NCBI RefSeq assembly: GCF_014196495.1 | Contig: NZ_JACIDT010000004.1 | Span: 62,001-126,000, forward strand | DNA length: 64,000 bases | Reading direction: 5' to 3' | Origin: Sphingobium jiangsuense | GTDB taxonomy: Bacteria; Pseudomonadota; Alphaproteobacteria; Sphingomonadales; Sphingomonadaceae | Shown: piece by piece, positions 24,237-33,048 of the stretch | Numbering within the stretch: position 1 is the first letter of the stretch | Layout of the letters: the number at the start of each line of letters is the position of its first letter | Translations under genes and position numbers: made by a program | Notes under the pieces: generated by a model | Seen by the model: the letters and a program-made list of their open reading frames with translations, nothing else | Databases searched by the model: none | Told to the model about the DNA's origin: nothing

Positions 24237-25280
24237 TTATCCGGCCCGCTCCGCGCTTTCCCGCGCGAGCCGGGCGATCAGCGGCAGCTGCGCGACCAGC
24301 CGGGCGGCGTCCGCCGAGGAGGCGTTGCCGCGCACCATGCGCCCCTTGACCCCGTGCACGATCGCGCCGAAGCGGAACAGGTTGTAGGCGATGTAGAAAT
24401 CCAGATGGTCGATCCCCGCCCGGCCCGTGCGACGGCAATAGGCGGCGACATACTCCTCCTCGCCCGGAATGTTCAGCGCCTCGAAATCGAGGCCGAGCAG
24501 GCCGCCCGGCAGGTCGGGCGGCGAGCGGTACATCATCAGATTATAGGTGAAGTCGGCCAGCGGATGGCCCAGCGTCGAAAGCTCCCAGTCGAGCACCGCG
24601 AGGACGCGCGGCTCGGTGGGATGGAAGATCATGTTGTCGCACCGGAAATCGCCATGGACGATGGAGGTTTCCTCGCCCGGCGGGAGATGGGCGGGCAGCC
24701 AGTCGGCCAGCCAGTCCATGTCGTCAAGCCGCCCGCCCGCCTCGTCCTCGCGATATTGGCGGGTCCAGCGGGCGATCTGCCGCTCGAAATAATTGCCCGG
24801 CCGGCCGTAGTCGCCCAGGCCGATTGCCTGATAATCCACCGAATGCAGCGCCGCGAGCGTGGCGTTCATCGCATCGAAATAGGCGGGCCGGTCGGCGCGC
24901 GAAACGCCGGGAAAGCCGGATTCCCAGAAGATCCGCCCGTCGATCATGTCCATCACGTAGAACCAGGTGCCGATCACGCTGTCGTCGGTGCAGAGCCCAT
25001 GGACCTTCGCGACCGGGAAGCCCGCCCGATACAGCGCAGTCTGCACCCGCGCCTCGCGATCGACCGCATGCGCGCCCTTCAGCAGCTGGCCCGGCGGCTT
25101 GCGGCGCAGCACGTAACGGCCGCCCGGCGTCGTCAGCTTGTAGGTGGGGTTGGACTGGCCGCCGGCGAACTTCTCGATCGTCAGCGGCCCGGCGAAGCCC
25201 TCGACATGCGCCTGCATCCAGCCGGCGAGGCGCCCGGCATCAACATGATGCGGATCGGCGGAGGCAGCGGGGTCAGTCAT
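24237..25280 (-). CDS. APH-like phosphotransferase (ACAD10/11 kinase-domain type)
   Basis: A 347-residue kinase-fold protein. Visible elements are the ATP loop FAGGQSNPTYKL (about 38-49), the lysine-bearing strand RYVLRRKPPG, the catalytic loop HGDFRCDN (209-216) and the metal-binding Asp231 in VLDWELSTLGHPLADF. It belongs to the phosphotransferase group that is fused to an acyl-CoA dehydrogenase in mammalian ACAD10 and ACAD11, where it phosphorylates 4-hydroxyacyl-CoA. It is not expected to confer drug resistance. Its ATG overlaps the 3' end of an acyl-CoA dehydrogenase gene by 8 nt, so the pair is a split version of the fusion. A deleted SDR follows it. Confidence 0.87.
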   Translation of the reverse strand: MTDPAASADPHHVDAGRLAGWMQAHVEGFAGPLTIEKFAGGQSNPTYKLTTPGGRYVLRRKPPGQLLKGAHAVDREARVQTALYRAGFPVAKVHGLCTDDSVIGTWFYVMDMIDGRIFWESGFPGVSRADRPAYFDAMNATLAALHSVDYQAIGLGDYGRPGNYFERQIARWTRQYREDEAGGRLDDMDWLADWLPAHLPPGEETSIVHGDFRCDNMIFHPTEPRVLAVLDWELSTLGHPLADFTYNLMMYRSPPDLPGGLLGLDFEALNIPGEEEYVAAYCRRTGRAGIDHLDFYIAYNLFRFGAIVHGVKGRMVRGNASSADAARLVAQLPLIARLARESAERAG

Positions 25281-26445
25281 GGCGCGCCTTTCCCAGCGTG
25301 TCGCGCTTGATCTTCTTGGCGAGGCTCCATTTGTGCACTTCGGTCGGGCCGTCATAGATGCGGAAGGCACGGATTTCGCGGAACACCCGTTCGACGATCG
25401 TGTCGCCCGACACGCCGGTGCCGCCCATCACCTGCACGCATTTGTCGGCGACGCGCATCAGCGCCTCCGACACCGCCACCTTTGCCATCGAGCTTTCGGC
25501 GGTGCCGAGCGAGCCGGTGTCGAGCACGTCCGCGCACCAGTCGATCATCAATTCCGCCTGCTTCAGGTCGATGAGGTTTTCGGCGAGCATGAAGCCGACC
25601 CCCTCATGGTCGACCAGCGGCTTGCCGAAGGCGTGGCGGGTGCAGGCATAGGCGGTCGCGATCTCCTGCGCGCGGGTGCAGGCGCCCAGCCAGCGCATGC
25701 AGTGCGAAAGGCGCGCGGGGCTGAGCCGCACCTGCGCCAGCCGGAAGCCCTCGCCGGGCTGGCCCAGCATCTGGTCGGCGGGCACGCGCAGATTCTCGAT
25801 CGCGATCGCCGAATGGCCGCCGGGCATGGAGCTGTCGATGGTGTCGAGCACCCGTTCGATGCGGATCGCCGGGTCGGGCAGGTCGACCAGGAACATGCTG
25901 GCGCCTTCGGGCGCCTTGGCCATCACGATGCCGACCCTGGCGCCCTGCGCGCCGGTGATGAAGGTCTTGCGCCCGTCGATGATCCAGTGGTTGCCGTGCT
26001 GCCGGCAGGTGGTCTGCATCATCGACGGGTCGGAGCCCGCGCCCCCGTCCGCCGCCGGTTCGGTCATGAAGAAGGCGGAACGCGCCTCGCCCGCGATGAT
26101 GGGCCTGAGGTAGCGTTCCTTCTGCTCCGCCGTCGCCACCTTGCCGAGCAGGTACATATTGCCTTCGTCCGGCGCCATGGTGTTGAGCGCGACCGGGCCC
26201 AGCGGGGACAGGCCCGACTTGCGCAGGACGAGCGCCGTCTCGCGCTGGCTGAGATGGCCGCCGTCCGGCAGGATATGCGGGGTGAGCACGCCCGCTGCGC
26301 GCGCCTTTTCGCGCATTTCCAGCACCAGGTCCTCGCCGGGGCCGTGGCCGTGCGTTTCGATGCGCGGGTCCTTCTCATAGGGGATGACGACGTCCCGGAC
26401 GAATGCCTCCACCCTGACGGCGATCGCCGTTGCCCTTTCGCTCAT
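25273..26445 (-). CDS. Acyl-CoA dehydrogenase, ACAD10/11-like
   Basis: A 390-residue acyl-CoA dehydrogenase with FFMTEPAADGGAGSDPSM, GRKTFITGAQGARVGIVMAK, the RHAFGKPLVDH helix and the C-terminal RIYDGPTEVHKWSLAKK. The residue that is Glu in medium-chain enzymes is Asp365 here, as in the ACAD11-like branch. The overlap with the APH-like kinase gene (8 nt) shows joint expression. In mammals this pair of domains converts 4-hydroxyacyl-CoA through a phosphorylated intermediate to an enoyl-CoA; the same role here is inferred. The ATG at 26445 follows GAGG and AAGG sites. First gene of the operon. Confidence 0.9.
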   Translation of the reverse strand: MSERATAIAVRVEAFVRDVVIPYEKDPRIETHGHGPGEDLVLEMREKARAAGVLTPHILPDGGHLSQRETALVLRKSGLSPLGPVALNTMAPDEGNMYLLGKVATAEQKERYLRPIIAGEARSAFFMTEPAADGGAGSDPSMMQTTCRQHGNHWIIDGRKTFITGAQGARVGIVMAKAPEGASMFLVDLPDPAIRIERVLDTIDSSMPGGHSAIAIENLRVPADQMLGQPGEGFRLAQVRLSPARLSHCMRWLGACTRAQEIATAYACTRHAFGKPLVDHEGVGFMLAENLIDLKQAELMIDWCADVLDTGSLGTAESSMAKVAVSEALMRVADKCVQVMGGTGVSGDTIVERVFREIRAFRIYDGPTEVHKWSLAKKIKRDTLGKARHD

Positions 26446-26550
26446 GACCTTAATTCCTCATTTAATATGCTTGTCCTGTCTCTAGCCGCCGTCGCCCGGA
26501 TGTCAAAGGCGCATATGCGTTCCGGCAAAATTTTAATCGATCGAATAAAG

Positions 26551-26579
26551 GGGCGGCCCCGGCCTGACCGGAGCCGCCC
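26551..26579 (-). terminator. Rho-independent terminator after the LLM gene
   Basis: GGGCGGCCCCGG and CCGGAGCCGCCC form an 11-12 bp stem with one mismatch around a CCTGA loop. On the minus strand it is followed by CTTTATT, and it lies 18 nt beyond the stop at 26598. Confidence 0.7.
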
Positions 26580-26597
26580 TTCGGAATGCGTCGCGCG

Positions 26598-27710
26598 TCA
26601 GGCGGCGAGCTTTTCCTTCTCCTCGCCCACGATCTCGGCGATGGTGGGCAGCACCTTCTCGGCAAACAGCTCGGCGCCCGCCAGCACCTCGTCCTGCGGC
26701 GCGCCGCCGGCGGAGAACTGGAAATTGGGCGTGTAGGGGCCGGTCACCGCGATGCGCTTGCGGAAGCGATCGATGATCTGGTCCGGCGTGCCCCAGAGCT
26801 GGGTCGGCACATAGGCCTTGATCGCCGCCTCGCGCCCGCCCTCGCGCAGCGCCTGCGCGCCGGAGGCATAGCTTTGATAGCCCTTGGTGCTGTTGAAATG
26901 GTCGCCGTCCATCTCATAATGGCTCACCACCATGTCGAACGCGTTGCCGACATATTGATAGGCGCGCTCGGCGGCGATGTCCGGATCCTTGTGGCAATAG
27001 GTGACGTCGGTCAGCACCGGCAGCGGCGGCTTGCGGTCGGGGTGGAACTCCGCGAAATATTTGCGGTAATTGTCGAGCCCGTTGGCGAGCTTGCGGTCGT
27101 CGGCGGTCACGTAGCTCATGATCGCGCCGCCGATGCGGGCGGCGGTCATCTGCGATTCGGGCGAGGTCGCCGCGACCGTCTGGATGCGGTCCATGAAGGT
27201 GCGGATCGGGCCTGGGCGCAGCTTGCGCGCGGGCTGCTTGTAGAATGTCCCCTGCCCTTCGCAGATGCCGGTTTCGATCGCGCGCACCACCATCTCCGCC
27301 GCCTCGTCGAAACGCTCGCGCGCTTCGTTCATCGGGATGCGGAAGCCGTCATATTCGATCTTGGCAAGGCCGCGCCCCAGCGCCAGCACGACGCGGCCAT
27401 TGGAAAGATGGTCGAGCAGCAGGATTTTCTCCGCGACGCGCAGCGGGTCGTTCCACGGCAGGATCGCGGCGCCCACGCCCAGCTTGATCCGCTCGGTCTT
27501 GCCGGCGATCCACGCCAGTTCCACGAAATTGTCGGGGGACATGGAATAATTGTCGAAATGATGCTCAACCGCCCACACCCGGCCGAAGCCCATATCTTCG
27601 GCCGCGACGCCGAATTCCATGTCGTTGCGGAAGGCCTGCTGGTCCGACAGTGCATCGTTGCGGTTCTGGAACATCAGCAGGATGCCGACGTCGTTGTCGT
27701 TCTTCTTCAC
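26598..27710 (-). CDS. LLM-class (luciferase-like) flavin-dependent oxidoreductase
   Basis: A 370-residue TIM-barrel protein of the bacterial luciferase superfamily. It has GFGRVWAVEHHFDNYSMSPD, the cofactor-binding RIKLGVGAAILPWNDPLRVAE and the conserved LSNGRVVLALGRG, plus a long C-terminal helical part. Such enzymes oxidise organic substrates with FMNH2 and O2 and usually need a separate flavin reductase, which is not seen here. It lies between the acyl-CoA dehydrogenase module (same strand) and a divergent AraC regulator, the likely controller. It is not a LuxA/LuxB subunit by overall pattern. Substrate unknown. Confidence 0.88.
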   Translation of the reverse strand: MKKNDNDVGILLMFQNRNDALSDQQAFRNDMEFGVAAEDMGFGRVWAVEHHFDNYSMSPDNFVELAWIAGKTERIKLGVGAAILPWNDPLRVAEKILLLDHLSNGRVVLALGRGLAKIEYDGFRIPMNEARERFDEAAEMVVRAIETGICEGQGTFYKQPARKLRPGPIRTFMDRIQTVAATSPESQMTAARIGGAIMSYVTADDRKLANGLDNYRKYFAEFHPDRKPPLPVLTDVTYCHKDPDIAAERAYQYVGNAFDMVVSHYEMDGDHFNSTKGYQSYASGAQALREGGREAAIKAYVPTQLWGTPDQIIDRFRKRIAVTGPYTPNFQFSAGGAPQDEVLAGAELFAEKVLPTIAEIVGEEKEKLAA

Positions 27711-27878
27711 GGGGTCTCTCCTTGCAGAATCTTGTCATGGCGGCGACGGACGCCAGCACATCGGGAGTCATGCCCGCGCTTGCGCATCGGGCGGTAGCCG
27801 ACTGGTGGAAAAAACTTGCCTAATAGTGTCAGATTATGTCATCGTTCGATTAATTGATCGGAGGGATGGACCCGGACC

Positions 27879-28781
27879 ATGAGCAGCATCGCTGACTTCC
27901 GCGCCTTGATCGAGCGGCACGCGCAACCGTCGCTGAACAGTCAGGAAACCGCCATTCCGGGCGTCAGCCTGATGCGCCTCGTCTCGCCCGGCCGGCCGGT
28001 GCGGCAGACGCAGGACCTGATTTTCTACATGGTGGTGGGTGGCGGCAAGACGGTCACCATCGGCCCGCACCGGACGCGGCTGGGCCCCGGCGACTATATC
28101 GTGTCGAACGCGGACCTGGATGTGGCGAGCGAGATTCCCGACGCGTCCGAGGCCGATCCTTATCTCGGCGTCGCGATCCGGCTCGACCCGGTGCTGGCGC
28201 TGCGCACCGCCCGCTCGCTGGGGCTGGAGCGGCCGCGCGAGCAGACCGACCGCTATATCGGCGGCAGCGGCAATGACGACGGGCTGGTCGATGCGACGCT
28301 GCGCCTGCTGGCCTTGCTCGACCGGCCCGACGACATCCCCGCGCTGGCCCCGCTGCTGGAGCAGGAGATGGTCTATCGCCTGCTGCGCAGCGAGGTGGGA
28401 CCGGCGTTCCTTGAGCTGATATTGGTCAAGAACCGGGAAATGCGGATCAGCCGCATCATCGAATCGATCAACCGCCATTATAGCGAGCAGCTGGATCTGG
28501 AGGCGATGGCGCGCACCAACGGTTTCAGCCTCTCCTCGCTGTTCCGCCATTTCAAGCAGGCCACCAGCCTGTCGCCGATCCAGTATCAGAAGAAGATCCG
28601 CCTGCGCGCCGCGCGCCAGTTGATGCTGGCCGAGGAGGAAAACGCCATCGGCGCCGCCTTCAAGGTCGGCTTCGGCAGCCCGACCCAGTTCTCGCGCGAA
28701 TATAAGCGCGCCTACGGCCTGCCGCCCGCGCGCGATATCGCCCGGTTGCGCGCGGCGGGGGCGAGGAACGCCGAGTCCTGA
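27879..28781 (+). CDS. AraC family transcriptional regulator
   Basis: A 300-residue regulator. The N-terminal half is the AraC effector domain (LMRLVSPGRPVRQTQDLIFY, LGPGDYIVSNADLDV), and the C-terminal half contains the two helix-turn-helix units (LDLEAMARTNGFSLSSLFRH and IGAAFKVGFGSPTQFSREYK), ending with GLPPARD. GGAGGG precedes the ATG. It is divergent from the LLM oxidoreductase gene over 168 bp of AT-rich DNA, so it probably activates that gene and perhaps the neighbouring acyl-CoA module. It converges on the enoyl-CoA hydratase gene with a 10-nt gap. Confidence 0.92.
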   Translation: MSSIADFRALIERHAQPSLNSQETAIPGVSLMRLVSPGRPVRQTQDLIFYMVVGGGKTVTIGPHRTRLGPGDYIVSNADLDVASEIPDASEADPYLGVAIRLDPVLALRTARSLGLERPREQTDRYIGGSGNDDGLVDATLRLLALLDRPDDIPALAPLLEQEMVYRLLRSEVGPAFLELILVKNREMRISRIIESINRHYSEQLDLEAMARTNGFSLSSLFRHFKQATSLSPIQYQKKIRLRAARQLMLAEEENAIGAAFKVGFGSPTQFSREYKRAYGLPPARDIARLRAAGARNAES

Positions 28782-28791
28782 CGCGGCGCGC

Positions 28792-29613
28792 CTATTCCGG
28801 GACCTCGCCCTGCCCCTCGAAGCCCCTGCCCTGCCACGGGCGGAAGCGCGGCGGGCGCTTTTCCCTGCCCGCGATCAGGCTTTCGTGCTGATCGGCATGG
28901 CCGAGCGTGGCGCGCACCAGCCGGTCCGCGGCGCGGCAGGCGGCGTCCAGATCCTGGTTCAGATCGGCATAGACCTGCATCTTGATCGCCGCCATCGACA
29001 GAGGAGACACCCCGGTCGCGAGCAGCGCGGCATAGGCGCGGGCCTCGTCCAGCAAGGCGTCCGGCGCGCAGAGGCGGTCGACAAAGCCGATGCGCTGCGC
29101 TTCCTCCGCGTCGATGGTGCGGGCGGAAAGGATCAGGTCCAGCGCGCGCGACAGGCCGATCTGGCGCGGCAATATGTGGCTGATGCCATGTTCGGCGACG
29201 AGGCCCCGGCGCGCGAACATGGTGTTGAATGTCGCGGTGGTGCTGGCGAAGCGCAGGTCCGCCATCATCGCCAGGATGAAGCCGCCGCCGACCGCCGCGC
29301 CGTTGACCGCGGCGATGATCGGCTTGGAAATGTCGGGCAGCCAGGTGAAGAGGCCGGGCCGCCGGTGCGTCGGCGGCGGCGGAAGGGGTTTGCCGATCGT
29401 GTCGGCCAGCGCGGCGAGGTCCAGCCCGGAGCAGAAGCCCCTGCCCGCCCCGGTGACGATGATCGCCGCGACCGCCGGGTCGGCCTCGCAGCGGCGCAGC
29501 GCCTGCTCGATCGCCTCGATCATCGCCGGGGTCAGCGCATTGAGGCGGGCGGGCCGGTTCAGGGTCAGGGTCGCGACGCCATTGACCACGTCCAGCAGCA
29601 TGTCCTCGCTCAT
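28792..29613 (-). CDS. Enoyl-CoA hydratase/isomerase family protein
   Basis: A 273-residue crotonase-fold protein. The N-terminus LDVVNGVATLTLNRPARLNA, the oxyanion hole segments AAIIVTGAGRGFCSGLDL and KPIIAAVNGAAVGGGFILAM, and FARRGLVAEHGISHILPRQI are all visible. The last segment has Glu at one of the usual catalytic positions. It hydrates or isomerises an enoyl-CoA. Start 29613 follows AGGAAGG; longer readings of the frame run into the LysR gene. It is 22 nt downstream of that LysR gene on the same strand, so both are probably on one transcript. Confidence 0.9.
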   Translation of the reverse strand: MSEDMLLDVVNGVATLTLNRPARLNALTPAMIEAIEQALRRCEADPAVAAIIVTGAGRGFCSGLDLAALADTIGKPLPPPPTHRRPGLFTWLPDISKPIIAAVNGAAVGGGFILAMMADLRFASTTATFNTMFARRGLVAEHGISHILPRQIGLSRALDLILSARTIDAEEAQRIGFVDRLCAPDALLDEARAYAALLATGVSPLSMAAIKMQVYADLNQDLDAACRAADRLVRATLGHADQHESLIAGREKRPPRFRPWQGRGFEGQGEVPE

Positions 29614-29635
29614 GCGCCTTCCTCTCTTTCTCTCG

Positions 29636-30628
29636 TCAAATGATGGGCTGGGTTTGCATGCCCCGCGCCGCCGGGCAAGCGCCATCGGTGCGCGAGGCGG
29701 CGGGGTGCTGATGGTCGCGCCAGTCGAGGCAATGGTCCACGAACCGGGCCGTGTCCGGGTCGGGATCGGGCCGGTGCAGCAGCAGGAGGTCGGTGGCGAG
29801 CAGCCAGTCGACCGGCACGGATCGCATCGTGGCCATGGCGGCGTCGGCGGCAGGTTGCTGGAACCAGCCGAGATCGACGCAGGGCGCGCCGATGCGGGCG
29901 GCATGGCGGCGCACCGACATGGCGTCGCCCTCCGGCGCGTGCCGCACCTCGGCGCCCAGCGCGGCGAGGCCGCGCGTCACCGCTTCCGACACCCCGACGC
30001 CATGGGTGCGGGTGAAGATGAGGATCGTCCGTCCGGTCAGCTCCGCCGCCGTCAGCCTGGCGTGCCGGGCCAGTTCGTCCCCTTCCGGCGCGGCGATGGC
30101 GACCGGCCTGCGCGCCAGATGGAGCATGTCGAGGTCCGCCGGGCGCTGGTCGAACGCCAGATGCCCGTCATGGCCGCTGACGCCCAGCATCAGTGCGGCG
30201 TCGAGCATATCCTCCCGCAGTTCGGCGATGAGCTGGCGCGGGTGGCGCGTCATGATCCGCACCGGCCGGTCGGCGGCATGGCTCGCCGCGAAGCCGTCGG
30301 TCAGCGCCACCCGGTCCGGCATCAGATAGCTGTGATGCGGCACGCCGATCATCAGCGGGCGGCCGCGTATCTTCCGCGCGGCGCGCAGCATCCATTCCGC
30401 CTCCATCACCATCCGCCGCGCATAGTCGAGAAAGACCCGCCCCTCGCGCGTCAGCGTCACCCGGCGCGTGGTCCGGTGGAACAGGTCGAAGCCCAGCTGG
30501 CGCTCCAGCTCCCGCATCTGCGCCGACAGCGCCGGTTGCGAGATATGGAGCGCATCGGCGGCCCGGCTGAAGGAACCGAGATCGGCCACCGCGACCAATA
30601 TGCGATAGGGCTTCGCACTGATATCCAT
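29636..30628 (-). CDS. LysR family transcriptional regulator
   Basis: A 330-residue LysR protein. It has the N-terminal winged helix (ADLGSFSRAADALHISQPAL, then REGRVFLDYARRM), a linker helix, and a periplasmic-binding-like effector domain of standard length. ATG 30628 is preferred to a TTG two codons upstream. It is divergent from the APH/ACAD/SDR operon, whose promoter region carries ATTAATTCATTAAT (30634-30647), a possible operator. It is followed closely by an enoyl-CoA hydratase gene on the same strand, an arrangement that would put the hydratase under LysR autoregulation. Confidence 0.9.
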   Translation of the reverse strand: MDISAKPYRILVAVADLGSFSRAADALHISQPALSAQMRELERQLGFDLFHRTTRRVTLTREGRVFLDYARRMVMEAEWMLRAARKIRGRPLMIGVPHHSYLMPDRVALTDGFAASHAADRPVRIMTRHPRQLIAELREDMLDAALMLGVSGHDGHLAFDQRPADLDMLHLARRPVAIAAPEGDELARHARLTAAELTGRTILIFTRTHGVGVSEAVTRGLAALGAEVRHAPEGDAMSVRRHAARIGAPCVDLGWFQQPAADAAMATMRSVPVDWLLATDLLLLHRPDPDPDTARFVDHCLDWRDHQHPAASRTDGACPAARGMQTQPII

Positions 30629-30725
30629 AATCAATTAATTCATTAATATGATGGAATAGGCAAGAGATTCCGATTGGACGGGCGCCGACCGCTTCTGCCA
30701 AACGGGAGGAGAGGAGAGCGAAGAC

Positions 30726-31772
30726 GTGAACGGGGCAGGGACGGAATGGCTTGACGAGCTGGACCGCGCCGCGCTCGCCCACTGGATGGAGCGGCAAGGG
30801 CTCGGCCGGGGGACGATCGAGGATGCGGTGCCGCTGGCCGGGGGCACGCAGAATATAGTGCTGCGCTTCTGCTATGGCGACCGCGTGATGGTGCTGCGCC
30901 GTCCGTCGCTGCATCCCCGGCCCGACGCCAACGGGACGATGCAGCGGGAGGCGCGGATGCTCGCCGCCCTTTCCGGCAGCACCGTGCCCCACCCGCGCCT
31001 GATCCTCGCCTGCGACAATCCTGCGGTGCTGGGCGTCTCCTTCTATCTGATGGAGGCGGTGGACGGCTTCAACGCGGCGCAGGGCCTGCCCGAAACGCAT
31101 CGCGATCCGGCGGTGCAGCACGCGATGGGGCTGGCGCTGATCGACCCCATCGTCGCGCTGGGCAAGATCGACTGGCGCGCCGCCGGGCTCGCCGATTTCG
31201 GCAAGCCCGACGATTTCCTCGCCCGGCAGGTGGCGCGCTGGCAGAAGCAGCTCGCGGGCTATGCGCGGTTTCCCGATTGGGAGGGGCCCTCCGGCCTGCC
31301 CCATGTCGAGCGGATCGGCGCCTGGCTGGAGGCGCATCGCCCGGACCGCTTCGAACCGGGCATCCTCCATGGCGACTATCATATGGCGAACATCCTCTAT
31401 CGCCACGATTCCCCGCGCATCGCGGCGGTGATCGACTGGGAGCTGACGACGGTGGGCGACCCGCTGCTCGATCTCGGCTGGCTGCTGGCGACATGGCCGG
31501 GCCTCGGCATGCCGCCCGCGCCCAGCCTCGACGTGCAGCCGTGGATCGGCTTCCCGCAGGCGTCCGAGCTGGTCGAACGCTATCGGGCGAGGAGCGGGCG
31601 GGATCTGTCGGCGATCGACTGGTATACGGTGCTCGCCTGCTACAAGCTGGCGATCATCCTTGAGGGCAGCAACGCGCGCGCCTCGGCCGGCATGACCGGG
31701 CGGGATACGGCGGAGATGCTGCACAGGGCGGCGATCGGCCTGCTCGACCGCGCGCGCGGCATCATCGCCTGA
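30726..31772 (+). CDS. APH-like phosphotransferase (ACAD10/11 kinase-domain type)
   Basis: A 348-residue kinase-fold protein starting at a GTG with GGAGGAGAGGAG upstream. It has [12 protein letters not shown] (ATP loop), [10 protein letters not shown], the catalytic loop LHGDYHMAN and [20 protein letters not shown]. It has the same domain type as the protein at 24237-25280 but is only a distant paralogue. It is followed after 26 nt by an acyl-CoA dehydrogenase gene and then an SDR, so the operon is a split ACAD10/11 system plus dehydrogenase. Probably phosphorylates a hydroxyacyl-CoA; this is inferred from the family. The divergent LysR protein is the likely regulator. Confidence 0.87.
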   Translation: MNGAGTEWLDELDRAALAHWMERQGLGRGTIEDAVPLAGGTQNIVLRFCYGDRVMVLRRPSLHPRPDANGTMQREARMLAALSGSTVPHPRLILACDNPAVLGVSFYLMEAVDGFNAAQGLPETHRDPAVQHAMGLALIDPIVALGKIDWRAAGLADFGKPDDFLARQVARWQKQLAGYARFPDWEGPSGLPHVERIGAWLEAHRPDRFEPGILHGDYHMANILYRHDSPRIAAVIDWELTTVGDPLLDLGWLLATWPGLGMPPAPSLDVQPWIGFPQASELVERYRARSGRDLSAIDWYTVLACYKLAIILEGSNARASAGMTGRDTAEMLHRAAIGLLDRARGIIA

Positions 31773-31798
31773 AACCCCATCGGAAAAGAGGAAAGATC

Positions 31799-33025
31799 AT
31801 GAATTTCGAACCCACGGCAAGGATGCGGGAGCTTGTCGCCCGGCTGGAAGCGTTCATGGACGCGCATATCTATCCGGCGGAGAAGGAGGAGCAGGACTGG
31901 CATGCCGACCCGGCGAACATCTGGCAGGAATGGCCGGGGCTGGAGGCGCTGAAGGAAAAGGCCCGCGCGGAAGGATTGTGGAACCTGTTCCTGCCCCATG
32001 ACTATGGCGCGCTGAGCCCCGGCCTTTCCAACCTCGAATATGCGCCGCTGGCGGAGATCATGGGGCGCGTGCCCTGGTCGCCGGAGGTGTTCAACTGCTC
32101 CGCCCCCGACACCGGCAACATGGAGGTGCTCGCGCGCTTCGGCACGGCGGCGCAGCAGGAACGCTGGCTCAAGCCGCTGATGGACGGCACGATCCGCTCC
32201 GCCTATGCGATGACCGAGCCCGATGTCGCGTCCTCCGACGCGACCAATATTTCGACCACCATCCTGCCTGATGGCGACGATTATGTCGTCAACGGGCGCA
32301 AATGGTGGATATCGGGCGTCATGCATCCGCGCTGCGAACTGCTGCTGGTGATGGGCAGGACCCTGCCCGACAACCCCCGGCACCAGCAGCACTCGATCCT
32401 CCTCGTGCCGCGCGACACGCCGGGCCTGTCCGTGGTGCGGACGATGACCGTGCTCGGCCGCAATCATTCGCCTGGCGGCGAGGCCGAGTTGCTGTTCGAC
32501 AATGTGCGGGTGCCGAAAGAGAACCTGATCCTCGGCGAGGGCCGGGGGTTCGAGGTCGCGCAGGGGCGGCTGGGGCCGGGGCGCATCCATCATTGCATGC
32601 GCTCGATCGGGCAGGCGCAGCGGGCGCTCGAATATATGGCCCGGCGGGTGGAGAGCCGCGTCGCCTTCGGCCGCAAGCTGTCCGAGCAGAGCAGCATCCG
32701 GCAGGACGTGGCGAAGAGCTTCTGCGAGATAGAGATGGCGCGGCTGCTGACCCTGAAGGCAGCCGATGCGATGGACCGGCTCGGCAACAAGGGCGCGCTC
32801 GACCTGATCGCCGCGATCAAGGTGGTGGCGCCGCAAATGGCGCAGACCGTGTGCGACCGGGCGATACAGGCGCATGGCGCGATGGGCGTCAGCGACGACA
32901 CGCCGATCGCCTTCGCGCTCGCAACCAACCGCTTCGTGCGCATCGCCGACGGGCCGGACGAGGTGCACATGTCGCAGCTGGGCAAGCTCAAGATCGCCGA
33001 ATATGGCGCCTTGCCGCCGCGCTGA
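31799..33025 (+). CDS. Acyl-CoA dehydrogenase, ACAD11-like
   Basis: A 408-residue acyl-CoA dehydrogenase with [54 protein letters not shown] and [18 protein letters not shown]. These segments are very close in pattern to the dehydrogenase part of ACAD11. Asp384 stands where medium-chain enzymes have the catalytic Glu. AGGAAAGATC precedes the ATG. It lies between the APH-like kinase and the SDR genes. Expected to act on the phosphorylated acyl-CoA made by the kinase; confirmed only by analogy. Confidence 0.92.
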   Translation: MNFEPTARMRELVARLEAFMDAHIYPAEKEEQDWHADPANIWQEWPGLEALKEKARAEGLWNLFLPHDYGALSPGLSNLEYAPLAEIMGRVPWSPEVFNCSAPDTGNMEVLARFGTAAQQERWLKPLMDGTIRSAYAMTEPDVASSDATNISTTILPDGDDYVVNGRKWWISGVMHPRCELLLVMGRTLPDNPRHQQHSILLVPRDTPGLSVVRTMTVLGRNHSPGGEAELLFDNVRVPKENLILGEGRGFEVAQGRLGPGRIHHCMRSIGQAQRALEYMARRVESRVAFGRKLSEQSSIRQDVAKSFCEIEMARLLTLKAADAMDRLGNKGALDLIAAIKVVAPQMAQTVCDRAIQAHGAMGVSDDTPIAFALATNRFVRIADGPDEVHMSQLGKLKIAEYGALPPR

Positions 33026-33048
33026 AGAAAGGAAGGAGGGGAACGACC

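Noticed and set aside
24220..24438. Upstream extension of the SDR-remnant frame to 96 codons
   Set aside because: It lies inside the APH-like kinase gene in another frame and has no ribosome site; only the last 23 codons read as SDR.
24237..25280. APH-like genes considered as antibiotic-resistance kinases
   Set aside because: Sequence pattern and pairing with acyl-CoA dehydrogenases fit the ACAD10/11 kinase type, not aminoglycoside kinases.
26598..27710. LLM protein considered as a luciferase partner of the LuxE/LuxC pair
   Set aside because: It is 20 kb away, a single subunit and of the general LLM oxidoreductase pattern; nothing supports bioluminescence.
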